A stretch of 64,000 bases of DNA from Datisca glomerata (Eukaryota > Streptophyta > Magnoliopsida > Cucurbitales > Datiscaceae). A program made the position numbers and the translations under genes. The notes beneath the pieces were generated by a model. That model was not told where the DNA came from. It saw only the letters and a program-made list of their open reading frames with translations, and searched no databases. Positions 10,328 through 23,282 of this stretch are shown in pieces. The stretch spans positions 1,114,905 through 1,178,904 of the forward strand of contig QANY01008646.1 in assembly GCA_003255025.1 (NCBI GenBank). Reading direction: 5' to 3'. Numbering within the stretch: position 1 is the first letter of the stretch; each line of letters begins with the position of its first letter.

Positions 10328-13300
10328 ATGAAAAGGTTTGTAGCATGTAGAGACACGCGGACCAGAGCGTCCAAAACAGCTATCAGTTGGTTTCGTTCAC
10401 TCAATCCCTCAAGGCATGTTTCTCTTTTCTTCTCCTTGCCTTTTGATTTCTGATCAAATTAGTTGTTTTATGTATCTGGGTTTGTTATACATGTCGAAAA
10501 ATTCGTGATTTCTTGTTCTTGAGGATGTTTACCAATCTGTGTTTCTGAAAGAAAATATTGAGTTAACCCCCTTTTTGTTTCTGTCCATTGATTCATTTTG
10601 AGCCATCCATTTCTCTGATGGGTGCTGATTCTGTGATAATTATATACGAGTTGATTTCGTTGATCTTAAAGACCATCTGGATGGATTCCATGTCAAAGAA
10701 ACACTTCGTAAAAGAGTGATGATAACTAGCAGATTCCTGATCGAAATTTCAGCTACCAGTTGTTTTCCTAGTATGAATTCAATATATGAACAGTGCTTGG
10801 TTCTTAACTAGGAGGAGCTTCTTGCAACTAGGTGAGGAGGAGCTTCTTTTTACCAATGACGTGGTTTAATCATATTGTTACTTGTATTGATCATAGTCGA
10901 TGACATTTAAGATTTACACTTCTTGTAAGAACTACTAATATTTAATGGTAGTGGTGAGGTCTAATATTTTTAAAACTAAAAGTAAATTTAATGGAGTACA
11001 GCTTGTAATGACATGATTAGCCATATCAGCAGTAAAGAGGAGCTTCATCACCTAGTCAAGAGTCAAGTATTAATCCAATTATATTATGTTATGCTATTCC
11101 ATTGCGCATATTGTGTTCAAAGTCTCGTTTTGATTATATGAGGGGTATATGTTGAAGATTAATTCTTAAAGAGTGTTATTCTATCACCTAGTTGGAGTAT
11201 TTTTATCTACATAACCTGTTATACTAAGTATATATAGATAATTAAGATCTGCTGTAATAATGTTTACTGTATCATTAATGATAGTTGGCTGAAGGTTGGA
11301 TAATTTTGTTTCTCCACATTTTGTCAACTGGCTATGAAGTACTTTTTGAGTAATTCTTTCTAAGACGTTCATTAGTTACGGGGAAATAAAGCCCAGCTTG
11401 TATTTGAGAGTCATTTGTTTTGCGGATGTACTTACTCAGTCATTGATTACATGTAAGCTACATTTTTTAGCTATTCAAGAAGCTTTTCTTGCCTATATTA
11501 CTTTATTTCCATCACTTATTCAATTTTATTTTCCCTCTTTCAGATCTGTTCATACGTTACCCTTTTTGACAGTAGAAGTTGAAGAAATATCAGGTTCTCA
11601 GCCTGCTGAAGTACACAACTTGGGTGGGTACCTTAACTGCAATAGCATAAGTCGTTCATTTATATAATCCTAAAACAACAAAATGTGGGAAAAGCTAAAG
11701 CATAATAGAAGGAATAAATTAAACTAAAGGTTTTGGAGAGTATGTTTCCAGAATAACTCTCCACTTATGTTTGCCACAAGCATTCTTTCTGCTCTTTATA
11801 GTATACATGGTGACCTCATAATCTGCATATCAGGCAGAACCACCGTCGATTTTACTTTACAGCAATTTCACACTAGTGATTGTAGTTTTTCACTGTTCTT
11901 ATAATGGCTGAGTTTACCACCGAAGTTTTTATTTTAGCTTAAAAAGATCAGGTATTTGAACACAAATCTCTATATAGTGCAGGGTAAATGGACTGGATCT
12001 TCAAATTGGAGTAAAATTTTGGATCCTTTAAACGGAGAACCATTCATCAAAGTAGCTGACGTGGATGAAACAGGAATTCAGGTACATACTTTATATGTGC
12101 GTAATGTCCTCAGCAGTAATCTTCTTTGAACATAACAAGAAAATTTGAGTTGGTGGCTATCTTAGTCTTACACATTTGACTGAGAATGTTTACTGAATCC
12201 CTGCCCAACTTCCTCTTCTCATGGAAATTCAGTTATTTAGAATCATTTTATATTTATGTTCAAATGCGTGTAAACCAAGGTTTTCCAGCTTTTGGGTTTT
12301 CTTTTCCGCAGCCATTTGTGAAGAGCTTGTCCAAGTGCCCTAAACATGGTCTACACAACCCATTCAAAGCACCAGAGAGGTTTGTATTGTTTACCTTATG
12401 TTTCATCATATTCTATTTTCCTCCCCCAAGTTCCTTCTGGTTAAAGATCTAGCTGTGAGATATCTTGAAGGGTTATAGCGCGATCTTTAAAGATTGTAAG
12501 AATTTGATTGATAATATGTTATATGGAAGAAGTAATTAATTGTAACTGCAAATCTTCTTTTGCAGATATATTTTGTATGGAGACATCTCTGCAAAAGCAG
12601 CCCACATGCTTTCCCTTCCAAAGGTGAACACAAAGCTGAAGAGATATTGTCTGCGACCTTCATTACATTTGTATATCCACTTTGTTTCTCATGTTGTTTT
12701 GGATTTTTGGATTGCACTATGTTCTCATACCAAATGATTTCTAGGTTGCTGATTCCTTTACAAGGTTAATCCAAAGGGTCTCTCCAAAAAGTTATCAGCA
12801 AGCTTTTGCCGAAGTACATGTTACTCAAAAATTTTTTGAGAATTTTTCTGGTGATCAGGTAACTTATGAATATGATCATTTCAATTAGCGTTATGCTTTC
12901 AACATTAACAAAATTCAAAGAAGAGAGGATGACAGAACGAAATTAGATTTGTGGGTTTTGATGATCTTTTAGAGTCTCTGTCAGTTATGTTTTAGTTCAG
13001 ATACATGCATTAATTATAAATCATTCATCACTTTCTGCTTCTCAATAGTGGATAATTTAGATGTAGACAGAGAAGAGCTTCTTTTGCATCTACTAGGCAT
13101 TAGTCACTAAATTCCCATTCCCATACCGAATTGGTTTATTTACCGATTCTTTGGTGATCTAATCTTTATCTTTTCTGTATATCTGGCAGGTTCGTTTCCT
13201 GGCAAGATCTTTTGCAATTCCCGGAAATCATATTGGACAGCAAAGTCATGGCTTCCGTTGGCCTTATGGTCCTGTAAGATATCCCCTCCAAAGTACCTCT

Positions 13301-16300
13301 TTCACATTCATGATAATGCTATGACTTTCTCTGGCGATTTCCTTATAGTTATGGTATATGTTAAAATCTTTTCCATGTGGTGATTGATTTGATAAAAATT
13401 CCAAAGATAATTCTCTTTTTCTCTAATAAATAACAATTAGAACTTATTCATTCAACAAGGATAAGAAGGAGAAAGAAAAAGAGATAAAAGAATCCTGTAT
13501 ACATCTGCTCCAAAATTGTTGCCTTTCTATGGATGCTACAGTGAATTCAGACAAGCAGTTGTAGAAGATTTAAAGTCTTATATCTCTCATGCCTCAGTTT
13601 ATAATATTCTATTATCACATCATGTGATCATCTATATGGGTTATACAATTATATTTATGACAGTATTATATCGCTGCTTATATTCTCAAGGCTGTATTTG
13701 CAGGTTGCTATCATTACTCCCTTCAATTTTCCACTAGAGATACCAGTACTTCAGTTGATGGGATCATTGTATATGGGTAACAAACCCCTCCTGAAAGTTG
13801 ATAGCAAGGTATAATAAATTTCTTTTAGGCACCAGAAATGGTACACGTCATAGTATGTATGGTAAACTACAATCATATATTTTTTGGTGATTTCTCCGAA
13901 GGGTTGGAGGGAGTCTAGGGTGATAGAGTATCATGATTGATTCCCTGGTGATTGATCCACAAACCAGCTGATAGAAATTTTTGAAACTTAGATATATAAT
14001 TGGTCTTGTTGGTCCAATTTCGTTTGCCAAATTAAAATTCTTTCTTACTTGCTCTAGATTTATATCGATTCTATATTTATGATTCTGTTTGTACACTAAT
14101 GATTTATGATTAGGTCAGCATCGTCATGGAGCAAATGATCAGATTGCTTCACTATTGTGGGCTGCCTGTAGAGGATGTTGATTTCATAAATTCTGATGGG
14201 AAGACAATGAACCAGCTGTTAACAGAGGTTATCTTTTAAGCTTGTTGAAAGAAAAACTTTTATAATAATCTTGCATGAAGCAACAGTTATTGAACAGACA
14301 TCCCGAAATTTTTCCGAGTATAGTAGAAGTTCTTGTCCTCAGGCATAAGCTATGTAATTTTTGATGCTTCTTATGATTTTGACAGGCAAGTCCTCGAATG
14401 ACTCTATTTACCGGTAGCTCAAGAGTGGCAGAAAAATTGGCTGTTGACTTGAAAGGACGCATTAAATTGGAAGATGCAGGATTTGACTGGAAAATTTTGG
14501 GACCTGATGTTCAGGAGGTTTCTTTTTCATTTTTAATAATATCATAGTTGATGCATTATAGATTTGATTGAATCCATGAATGATCGATCTCTTTTGGATT
14601 CCTCAACTATAGGAGGATTATGTATCATGGGTCTGTGATCAGGATGCATATGCATGCAGTGGTCAGAAGTGCTCTGCGCAGTCCATACTCTTCATGCATG
14701 AGGTTTGATTCTTATCTTGTATTAGTGTTCTTTCCTGAACATCCTCCTGAATCTCTTTGTTAATCATCTGAAGTTTGACATTTGAAATTTAGGCGGTCAA
14801 AACATTCCCTCTTCTCTTTCTTGTTGACATGTTTTTGTTACCATTGAACAGAACTGGTCTGAAACTTCACTTTTGTCCAAAATAAAAGATTTAGCTGACA
14901 GAAGGAAGTTGGAAGATTTAACCATTGGCCCCGTCCTCACTGTATGTAATATTACTTCTTTACCCTGTTCAGATAATGCTACTTTGTTATTTTATTTTAT
15001 TTTGTCCTCTGTTAAGCACTTGAGATAATATGCTTGCGATATACTTCATGCACCAGCTGGCATTTGCTTCAATATTTGTTTTTCATAATTAAAAGCTTGA
15101 GGTCTGTGTTTGGATCATGAAAAATATGAAGAAAAGAAAAGGAATAAGAAAAGAAAAAAGGAAAGAGACCAAAAGTTAAGGAAATTGATAAAGTAGTATG
15201 CTCTATCTTTTGCTTATTTTCTTCTTAATTTACTATTGAAATCAACGAACAAAAATGAAATCCTTTACATTTTCTTTTCTTGTCCCTCCTACTTTCCGAG
15301 ATCCAAGCAATAATTAGTTTTCTCTGCTCTTTGAAATCAATCAACTTTTATTGCACATTACTGATTCATTCTCTGTTGTTGCATATTTTCCTTATTTTAA
15401 TCCTTTTTTTACAGGTTACAACTGAAGCAATGCTAGAGCACGTAAATAAACTGCTCCAGATATCAGGCTCAAAGCTTCTCTTTGGAGGCGAACCTTTAAA
15501 GAACCATTCCATTCCATCCATATATGGTGCTCTAAAACCGACAGCCATCTACATTCCGCTTGAAGAAATATTAAAGGACGAGAATTATGAGCTTGTGACT
15601 AGGGAAATTTTCGGGCCATTTCAGGTAACAAAAGAAAGAAGATCTCTGACTTCTATTTCTTCATAAGAAATTGCTACCTATTTTCCAACCCCAATGTATT
15701 TTGCTTTAAGAGTCGAGCTTGTACAGCCAAATTTGGTATCACCTCTTCTTAATACGTATTTATTACTCTAGTGATGAAGAATTGTATTTCATTGCTACAA
15801 ATACTGATTACTGAAAAAAGTAAGACATCTATTTGATATATCCGTAAAAAAGTAAGAACTCCACAAATAGTGTTAATACGAATAGCTGAAGTGAATTCTT
15901 CTTAGAGAAAAAGACATTGGTAATCATAGTTTATAACTAAAGTGTCAGTTATTCGATTTTAGAATGGCCCAAAAGGCAAAGAGACCTTGTGCTATGTTTC
16001 CAAGTTGCTTCCTTGCATCTTTCTTTTGTTAGAGTGTGATTATAAAAATGTGCAAAATTTCCCTCATAGAAAAATGTGATCTGAGAAGGAAAACCGGAGA
16101 GATGGCTTGTTTGTGACTGCTATATCTCTTGATTGTTGGAGGGAGATTTTCGAAATAAACAAATCCACTCTGTCTTTGAATTTTCTCAAAGCTAGAATCT
16201 AAATTGTATTCTTTCTTATAAGAAGAATGTATATAATACTTAACACTAAGATGTCTGCTTCCAGATTGTTACTGAATATAAGAGAGATCAACTACCGTTG

Positions 16301-16392
16301 GTGTTGGATGCATTGGAGAGGATGCATGCACATTTAACTGCAGCAGTTGTTTCAAATGATCCCCTTTTTCTGCAGGCAAGTCTCTCTCTCTC

Positions 16393-16465
<73 letters not shown>

Positions 16466-16963
16466 TGGATATGATTTTATTACATGTTAACGAATATGTA
16501 TTATAATCTTAATTGATTTAAAAAAGTTCAAAAAAATTTCATATTCCAACAATTTCTGAATATTACTATCAAACAATTTTTGAATATTTTTTTTTCAAAT
16601 CACTAAGTAGACTGACGGCTTCTTTTTATAACTATTGATTGATTTTTGCAGGAAGTCATTGGGAATTCTGTGAATGGTACTACATATGCTGGACTACGAG
16701 CAAGAACAACTGGAGCTCCACAAAATCACTGGTACTTTTCGAAATTCAGCTCTCCTTTTCCTTCTTCATGACAAATTTACCGAGCGCCAAACTCTATAAG
16801 GAAAGCTGCCCCTACCCTTTTCAGGTTCGGACCGGCTGGAGACCCCAGGGGTGCAGGGATCGGAACTCCGGAGGCAATAAAACTAGTCTGGTCTTGCCAT
16901 AGAGAGATCATCTACGATTTCGGTCCCCTGCCCAACCACTGGCAAATTCCTCCATCCACTTGA
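10328..16963 (+). CDS. P5CDH: Delta-1-pyrroline-5-carboxylate dehydrogenase, mitochondrial (ALDH12 type), 16 exons
   Basis: This enzyme oxidises P5C/glutamate semialdehyde to glutamate with NAD+, the second step of proline breakdown in mitochondria. Exons: 10328-10413, 11544-11623, 11978-12081, 12312-12379, 12566-12623, 12745-12858, 13190-13273, 13704-13808, 14114-14227, 14386-14517, 14613-14702, 14852-14941, 15415-15624, 16265-16375, 16652-16731, 16825-16963. They total 1,665 bp (554 residues), close to the usual plant length, with all phases consistent. The N-terminus is Arg/Ser-rich and non-acidic, like a mitochondrial transit peptide. Key motifs are FTGSSRVAEKL (exon 10) and the catalytic Cys in SGQKCSAQS (TGC 14670-14672). 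Two introns have GC donors (after 10413 and 16375). I choose the 10328 ATG because it is the only start that gives the right phase through the first intron. Confidence 0.95.
16376..16462 (+). repeat. CT microsatellite immediately after a GC splice donor
   Basis: About 80 bp of nearly pure (TC)n with one interruption (ac near 16395) begins within five bases of the GC donor of P5CDH intron 14 (CAG|GCAAGT). It should be length-polymorphic and may affect splicing of this intron. Confidence 0.95.
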
Positions 16964-17067
16964 GGACTCACTGATCAGAGAAGCAAAGTAGGAGATGAAT
17001 AGGTACGGATGGTTCGCCGGGTAGACACTGTGTTGTCCACTCCTATTGCTATCTTTCTCTAGCTTTG

Positions 17068-17085
17068 AATAAAAGGAAAAATAAA
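17068..17085 (+). terminator. Probable polyadenylation signals of P5CDH
   Basis: Two AATAAA hexamers (17068-17073 and 17080-17085) lie about 105-120 bp after the stop codon of the P5CDH gene. Confidence 0.5.
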
Positions 17086-17089
17086 TTTT

Positions 17090-18010
17090 GTTTCGGAGTT
17101 TTGCTTTGTTGGCTAATCTTCTTTATTTTCCAGCCATTAGTAAGTAATAAGGGATGTGACATGAGTTTTGTAAATGGATGGAACAGGAAATTATGATAAT
17201 GGTAGTATTTTATACGTTAAACTTTGATGCTTAGAGGATTTTCAAGAAGCTTAAGAAAGGGAAAATGGAAGACGACTGTAATACTTGAGGTGTTTAAATC
17301 ACGAATCAGACAGGCTCTTGGGCGTTCAAACCTCATATCTTTCTCAAAAGTTAAGTATTTATTACTTTTATCAGATAGACTTTGCTAATCATTTTGGCAC
17401 AATTTTAACTTTACGTCACTCACGATTTAACACTTGGTCAATTGAAACGTAATCTATAATTTAAGCGGTTTAAAATTAATCTTTTGAGTATGAGTGTTTA
17501 AAAAGATAAATACTATGTATTATTGCATGAGTTGACTTTATACATGATCTCACATTTTGTGTACCAAGTAAATAAATAGAGAAGAATTATGTCTTAAATT
17601 GTGATATAAAAGGGTGAATTATGTCACGGGTATTTTCTCATTATAGTAGTGTTGACCATCATAATTTATATAATGTTGTTTCAATATAAGATTATCAAGA
17701 TCAACAAACAGTTGTTTATTTGTTAAACTATTAAATAAAATCATTAAGAAGATCTTACTAAATAAAAAGTATTTACAGTGTCACATTTAATTGTTTATTT
17801 GTTAAACTATTAAATAAAATCATTAAGATCTTATTAAATAAAAATTATTAATAGTTTCGCAGTGTTGAGTATCGTGATATTTTTTTTTATATAATATGAT
17901 TTTTTTAAAAATGATCAAGACCCACAAACAATCTCTATAATCGATTTTTTTATTTGCTAAACCACTGATGAAAGAATCAAAGAAAAAGATGAAGAGGAGG
18001 AAGGACGCGG
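17090..18010. other. AT-rich intergenic DNA with a local tandem duplication
   Basis: No gene seen. A segment of about 55 bp around 17711-17769 (tgtttatttgttaaactatt and following) is repeated at about 17790-17846. No terminal repeats or ORFs point to a named element. Confidence 0.5.
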
Positions 18011-18553
18011 CTAGTCCGTCTGCTCCGAACATAGAGATCTAGAGAATGTGGCTTCCTTACATGCTGCAATTTGCTCCACCGCATCATCACCTTCCATGGA
18101 TTCCGTCTCACTTTCCTCTTCTTCTTCCTCCTCTATGTGTAGTGTTGTCACATCTCCAATGACTACCTCAATGCAGCCTGACTGGGCTAAATTGGCAGTT
18201 TCACGCGTAACATCGAGCTGTTGTTCCAATGGCATCCCGGTACTAGAAAGAAAATGCATTATTTCCATTTAACTGTGGTCTAATTCTAACACAACACGCT
18301 CTTCCCAAATAGTTATATCCTTTATTGGAATCATCCTTTCTTCCAAACATATTGGTTCAATATCGTCTTCCTGTAATAATCCCATTCTTTTATATATCTT
18401 GCGAATGATAAATCGGACGGGCATTATTTCTGGCGGGAACGACGGCTCTTGTTGGTTGATAATTGGGGTACTGTGGCGTTGGCATACCCGCCGTACCTTA
18501 AATTCGAAGAATCTGTAGATTATCATGTTTGAGAGTAATGAAGAGGAATGCAA
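18011..18553 (-). pseudogene. Unrecognised protein frame, 181 codons with one internal stop
   Basis: On the minus strand a frame starts with ATG at 18553 and is interrupted once by TAA (18271-18269), immediately followed in the same frame by ATG (18268-18266). It ends just before 18011. The first half is basic and hydrophobic. The second half holds a strongly acidic run (about seven Glu then ESETES) and Cys residues near the end. I do not recognise a domain. It may be one decayed gene, two exons of a gene, or two small proteins. No intron borders are obvious. Confidence 0.3.
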
Positions 18554-19138
18554 AATAGAGAAGGAATGTTGTCAATCGTTTGGAAAGTCAATGAAACTAT
18601 AAACTGGAATTAATCAATTGTCGATAATTACTATTTTAATATTTTATGATAATTTTATTAATTATTTAATTATGACGTACAAATTATTTAATCAAATCAA
18701 ATAAAATTTAATTTATAATTTAATGGGTTTAGAGTTACCAAATTTTTTATGAAAGTGGAATTTATGAGATTAATTAATAAATATTGATTAGCAACACAAT
18801 AAATATAGTAAGTAAATATTTTTTTGTCAAAGTTACATAGATTACAAATTTAAGGGAAAGAAATAATATGATTCGAACCCAATACTTTAAGTTATGAATA
18901 TATAGACTAACCAACTGGACAAACTTCTAAATATTCATTTGCATGAAAAGAGGTGTATGAAAATCAACTGTAAAGGAATCCTATATATGAAAAGGCATTT
19001 TTCACACAAGTTACTTTTTTGTTAGAACTATTTTTCTTGGTTTTCTCTTTTTCTTTCCCTTTCAAAGTTGCAAATTCGATGTCGTTGTGTTAGGGTTGCC
19101 GAGAACCGTATCCTAACATCTTGAATATCATTAGAATG
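18554..19138. other. AT-rich intergenic DNA, no feature seen
   Basis: Nothing supportable on either strand before the 9-bp target duplication of the MULE element. Confidence 0.4.
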
Positions 19139-19147
19139 AAAATAAAA

Positions 19148-19259
19148 AGATCTGGATCATCTGTCCCAAAAAATTTATCCCATTATTTATCCCTTCAATA
19201 AAAAATTATCACACCGTCTACGCTTCATTTTTCGTAAGAAAGTAATTCTTCATTAAAAA
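19148..19259 (+). repeat. MULE terminal inverted repeat, left
   Basis: Pairs with 22978-23089 in inverse orientation. The similarity is clear but imperfect, pointing to an old insertion. Confidence 0.85.
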
Positions 19260-20229
19260 TCGTCAGCGTCTTCAGTTTTCAGAGTTTTTCTTTAAAAAAG
19301 TTACACGTTGTCCTACAATTTTTCTTTAAGAAATGCAGTGTCCTACAAATTTGCCCTCTTCATCATTGATTAATGTGCAAACTCGTCTGATAAATGAAAA
19401 AAAAAAAATCTTTGACCTTCACATGATCGGAAAAAACACACGTCCTACAATCACATTAGGATAGCTACCCTATAACTAGCTTTTTCTATGGTAGATTATG
19501 CTTTTTTGGACTTAAAAAAGATTTAAAAATTGAATAAAAAACATTTATGATATAAAACATTGATTGATGTGCAAATTCACCTTTTTATATTATATTAAAA
19601 AAAATCCACCTGTTTTTAAATGAATAAAAAAATGTTGATGATGCGCAAATTCTTTATATTGTAGATTGGACATTTATGATATAAACATTAAAAACATAAC
19701 CATTTAATAAATAAATATAAATTAATACATATTTAAAAGTCAGTCGTAGCTCTAAGAATTTTTTCCTTAAGAATATAATGTATCATATATCAGTGACAAA
19801 AAAATAAAAAATTTCATTGAAAACTAGAATACGAAAGAGTTCTTTAAAAGATGAAGTTGGAGTTAATGAATTTAAGGTTGATTATTGAGATTAAATGACT
19901 TCACTCTGATATAATGGCTACGATGGTGTTCGATAAATTTCTTGAATAATGAAATTTTTGTTAATTTTATAAACCAAATGAAAATTTTTCAAGAGCTATG
20001 AATCAATTGACGTACCAAAAAATAAACAAAGTAGCTGCTTAAGTTGTGATAAGGGAGGCAAAAAATCTTCATTTACACTATATCCATAGTTTGAATAATA
20101 AGTGTCTACATCTTTTTGCTGAAACCATCATATTGAATAAGAGCATGAAGAATATAAATATAAGTAAATTTACAATGACTAGTTTAATTATCCCATTAAA
20201 ACAAATAAAATAATAAAGTACATATTGGA

Positions 20230-22470
20230 TAAATGATGGAAGCAAAACATTTGATTCGTTAGAATGATAAAACTCATTTGAATTTTGAGAAGTCATTTGC
20301 TCATCCTGTTTTTTCTTTATTTTTCTCTTTTCAAGAACTCCTTTTAGTCGTTTTGATCTTCCACGCACAACTTGTTTGCTTTTAATCCCTCTAACTTTGT
20401 TGAAATCTTCATTTAGACATTTCCGTTGACCATCATTGGATGTGATGTCAAAATATGAGGTAATGGTATTAGATCTTTCGACCACATTCCCTCTCAAGCA
20501 CACTTCTACATCTCCTAAAATCTTATTGAGACAAGCCATAACAATCTTATCATCTGATTCTGAAGCTTTTGTTGCTAGTTGAGTTTGTAGTTTGCAGATG
20601 TCTCTATAACGACTTGCGATTTTTGCTTTCAGGTCATCAGAGACATTATTTGTAGTGGCCACGCCTATGTTTCTTAATTTTACAGTTTTGTCCATCTTTT
20701 CAAAATGTATTGGTCATGAATCTTCACGATACTTCTTGAAGAAAGAACTTTAAAGCGCATGGGAGCACAAAATTCCCGCAAACTTATATTTCTTACAGCT
20801 ACAATCAATTGTACCACTTAATGAGTCATATCTAACAGTATGAATAAAATGTTTCGTATATGAAACAAGATTGTATATAATAACTTGTGTATTGGCATCC
20901 TTAATGTGCATAATACAATCATAGGCAATGCACAGTTCATTTTGAAACTTGTTAGCACTGCATGAGTGTATATACTTGCTGCATGCTTTAAGATTTCAAC
21001 TGAAAAAGATAATATTGGAGTACGTTGAGTTGCTTTAAAATCGGCTTTTAATTCTTCATAGCGAGTAGCGACGATCTTCAACCAACCTTTGAAATGATGA
21101 AAGAATCGTAATAAGTCACGCTTATAACTAACATAATTTTTAATCATGCTGTTCAAGCTTTCATTGCGTTGTGTGGTCATCATATCTGCACAAAACAACT
21201 CCCTTCCATATGGCAATGCCCATTTCTCCTTTATTTTGAATATTCGATGCAACCAGTCATTATGTTCAAGACCATACTTTTCAAGCATACTATTCCAAGT
21301 TATCATAAATGTATCTCCTTCCTCATAGTTATATATGCAATTCTCAAGTCTTTTGAAAATTTCCTAAACTGCTAAAAAACATGATTAAGCTTTTTTGCTG
21401 CATTTTCGTATAGATGCCAAATGCATAAACGATGAGTTGTTTCTGGCCATGTGGAGGCCAATGCTTTGACCATTGCTAGATCCTGATAAGTTAAAATAGT
21501 GATTGGATTTTTCCCCGACAGCTCAAACAAAAGTATCAAAGAGCCAAACAAAAGTTTCAGCGGTTTCATCATATAATAATATTACTCCAAAAATAATAGT
21601 CTGCTTATGGTGATTGAATCTGAGAAACATTGCAAAAGAGTGGCGTTCTTGATTTTCCTTATATGTTGTATCAAAGCAAACCACATCGTCGAAGTAAGTA
21701 TAATCAATCATCATCTTTGCATCTGTCCAAAGAATATTGGTTATGAGATCATTTACATAAACTTGACTAGCATAGAAAAAATTTGGATCTTCTAATTGCA
21801 TTCTTTGTAAATATTCAAGAAGGCCACCTGTGTCACCCATTCTTATTCGGTTAAAACATTTTGAACGCAAATAATTTTTATAATCTTCAGGAATAAATCC
21901 AAGAGAGTCACCCCCACCAGCTCGTCTGGCCATCAATTCACAACCTACTTCTGGATGAATTCTTGAACAATCAACTAACTCAATTTAAGTTGCTTGGGAC
22001 ATAGTCAACTTTCTTTGCAATCTGTGTAGATGACTTTTGCTAGGACTTGACGTCGTGTGCGTATGGTCAACAATAAATTTGATAACACGATACTTACCAG
22101 TTTGTCGATACTTCACTTTCATCTTAGCAAGACAACAAAATCATGTTATGTCATGATGAAATTTCACATTAACATCTCGTTCATCCTTTGCACGATACCC
22201 TTCACATGAACATTAAAAGTTTCTATCTATCATTTTACCAGCTTGATCTTTATGGCCTTTACTTCTTCAAATACTAAAGCCAATCTTATAAGCGTACGCA
22301 TTATAAAATCTTTATGCATCATCTTCAGTTTCGGATTCCATACCAATTTTTTGAATCATTTCACTTGGGACATCACAGTGAAGCTTATAAAATCTTTATG
22401 CATCATCTTCTGTTTTGGATTCCATACCAATTTTTTGAATCATTTCACTTGGGACATCAGAGTGAACTAA
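20230..22470 (-). pseudogene. FAR1-like MULE transposase, broken
   Basis: Blocks appear in the right order on the minus strand. An N-terminal FAR1-type domain remnant (about 22470-22000) includes a 28-codon duplication. Then come the MULE transposase core (DPNFFYASQV and DAKMMIDYTYFDDVVCFDTTY, about 21936-21523; first catalytic Asp in the latter), MVKALASTWPETTHRLCIWH (about 21450) and WALPYGRELFCADMMTTQRNES (about 21200). A SWIM zinc motif (CSCKKYKFAGILCSHAL, about 20800-20745) and a Lys-rich tail (about 20400-20300) follow. Stops (for example TAA in both N-terminal repeats) and frameshifts near 21525, 21370 and 20820 break it. In FAR1-like proteins these parts bind DNA; here it is the dead transposase of the surrounding element. 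Confidence 0.88.
22301..22468 (-). repeat. 84-bp in-frame tandem duplication in the transposase N-terminus
   Basis: Two adjacent 84-bp units (22301-22384, 22385-22468), nearly identical, encode the same 28 residues (about VPSEMIQKIGMESETEDDA then a stop). Both carry the same TAA where an aromatic codon would be expected in the FAR1-type motif. Confidence 0.9.
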
Positions 22471-22977
22471 ATTTTTTTATTTCATTGTCAAGTTCAAATT
22501 CTAACTTATGACATGGCTGATAATGATCTTACATAATTTTCTTCAGATTCCATGTTCCTATATCATCATAAATTAGATAAAATCGCATGAAATATTCAAG
22601 TAGTATTTATCTACGAAGTATTGAAGAGCAAATTCAACATTTTCATAGTCAAATATACAAAAGAAAAAGTTGACTCTACTGACACTTATAAAAGCCTACT
22701 AGGTAGAAAGCAATATTGTAATCTCTTGAATAAGAATAAAAAACATAAAATATAATTATGAAGTGAACAAAGTAATGATTATGTGTTATCAAGCTTTTTG
22801 TTTATAGACAACTAGAGCTATAGAATAGCTTATATTATGATGAAGATTGAGAGAAAAAAATCTCATGTTGATCGATGATAGATGGAGTCGGAGAGAAGAG
22901 GAGACAATTGGACTGGTGGCGTGGTGAGCTGTGCTTTTTTTAATAAGAAACATGTTAATGCGCAAATAAATGGAGGG

Positions 22978-23089
22978 TTTTTAATGGAGAATTACTTTGT
23001 TAGGGAAAACGAAGCATGGATAATGTGATAATTTTTTATTAATAGGACTGATGATGACACATACTTTTTAAGATAGATGATCTAGATTC
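22978..23089 (-). repeat. MULE terminal inverted repeat, right
   Basis: Inverse partner of 19148-19259, with the same blocks in reverse complement. It is followed directly by the second copy of the 9-bp target duplication. Confidence 0.85.
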
Positions 23090-23282
23090 AAAATAAAATA
23101 TTTTCTTTTATAACTAAAAGAAAATAAAAAGTCTTTTAATTAGTATAGATAATTAAATATTAGAGAGAATTACTCTAAAATATTTATAGGATGTTCCTGA
23201 GATAGAACTTTTATAACTGAAAAGTGGTGCAAAAGGTTCAACATAGATATTTATAGGATGTTCCTTAGATAGAATAAGAGAT

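Larger units (their letters stand above)
19148..23089 (-). mobile_element. Full-length, degenerate MULE (Mutator-like) transposon
   Basis: Imperfect terminal inverted repeats of about 112 bp (19148-19259 and 22978-23089) share blocks such as ATCATCT, AATAAAAAATTATCACA and AAGTAATTCT. A perfect 9-bp direct repeat AAAATAAAA flanks both ends (19139-19147 and 23090-23098), the canonical Mutator-type target duplication. The interior carries a FAR1-like MULE transposase on the minus strand. The element is 3,942 bp. Stops in the transposase show it is not autonomous now. Confidence 0.88.

Noticed and set aside
20076..20090. CACTATAT inside the MULE as the missing left end of the CACTA element
   Set aside because: It lies inside the MULE and is not followed by subterminal repeats.
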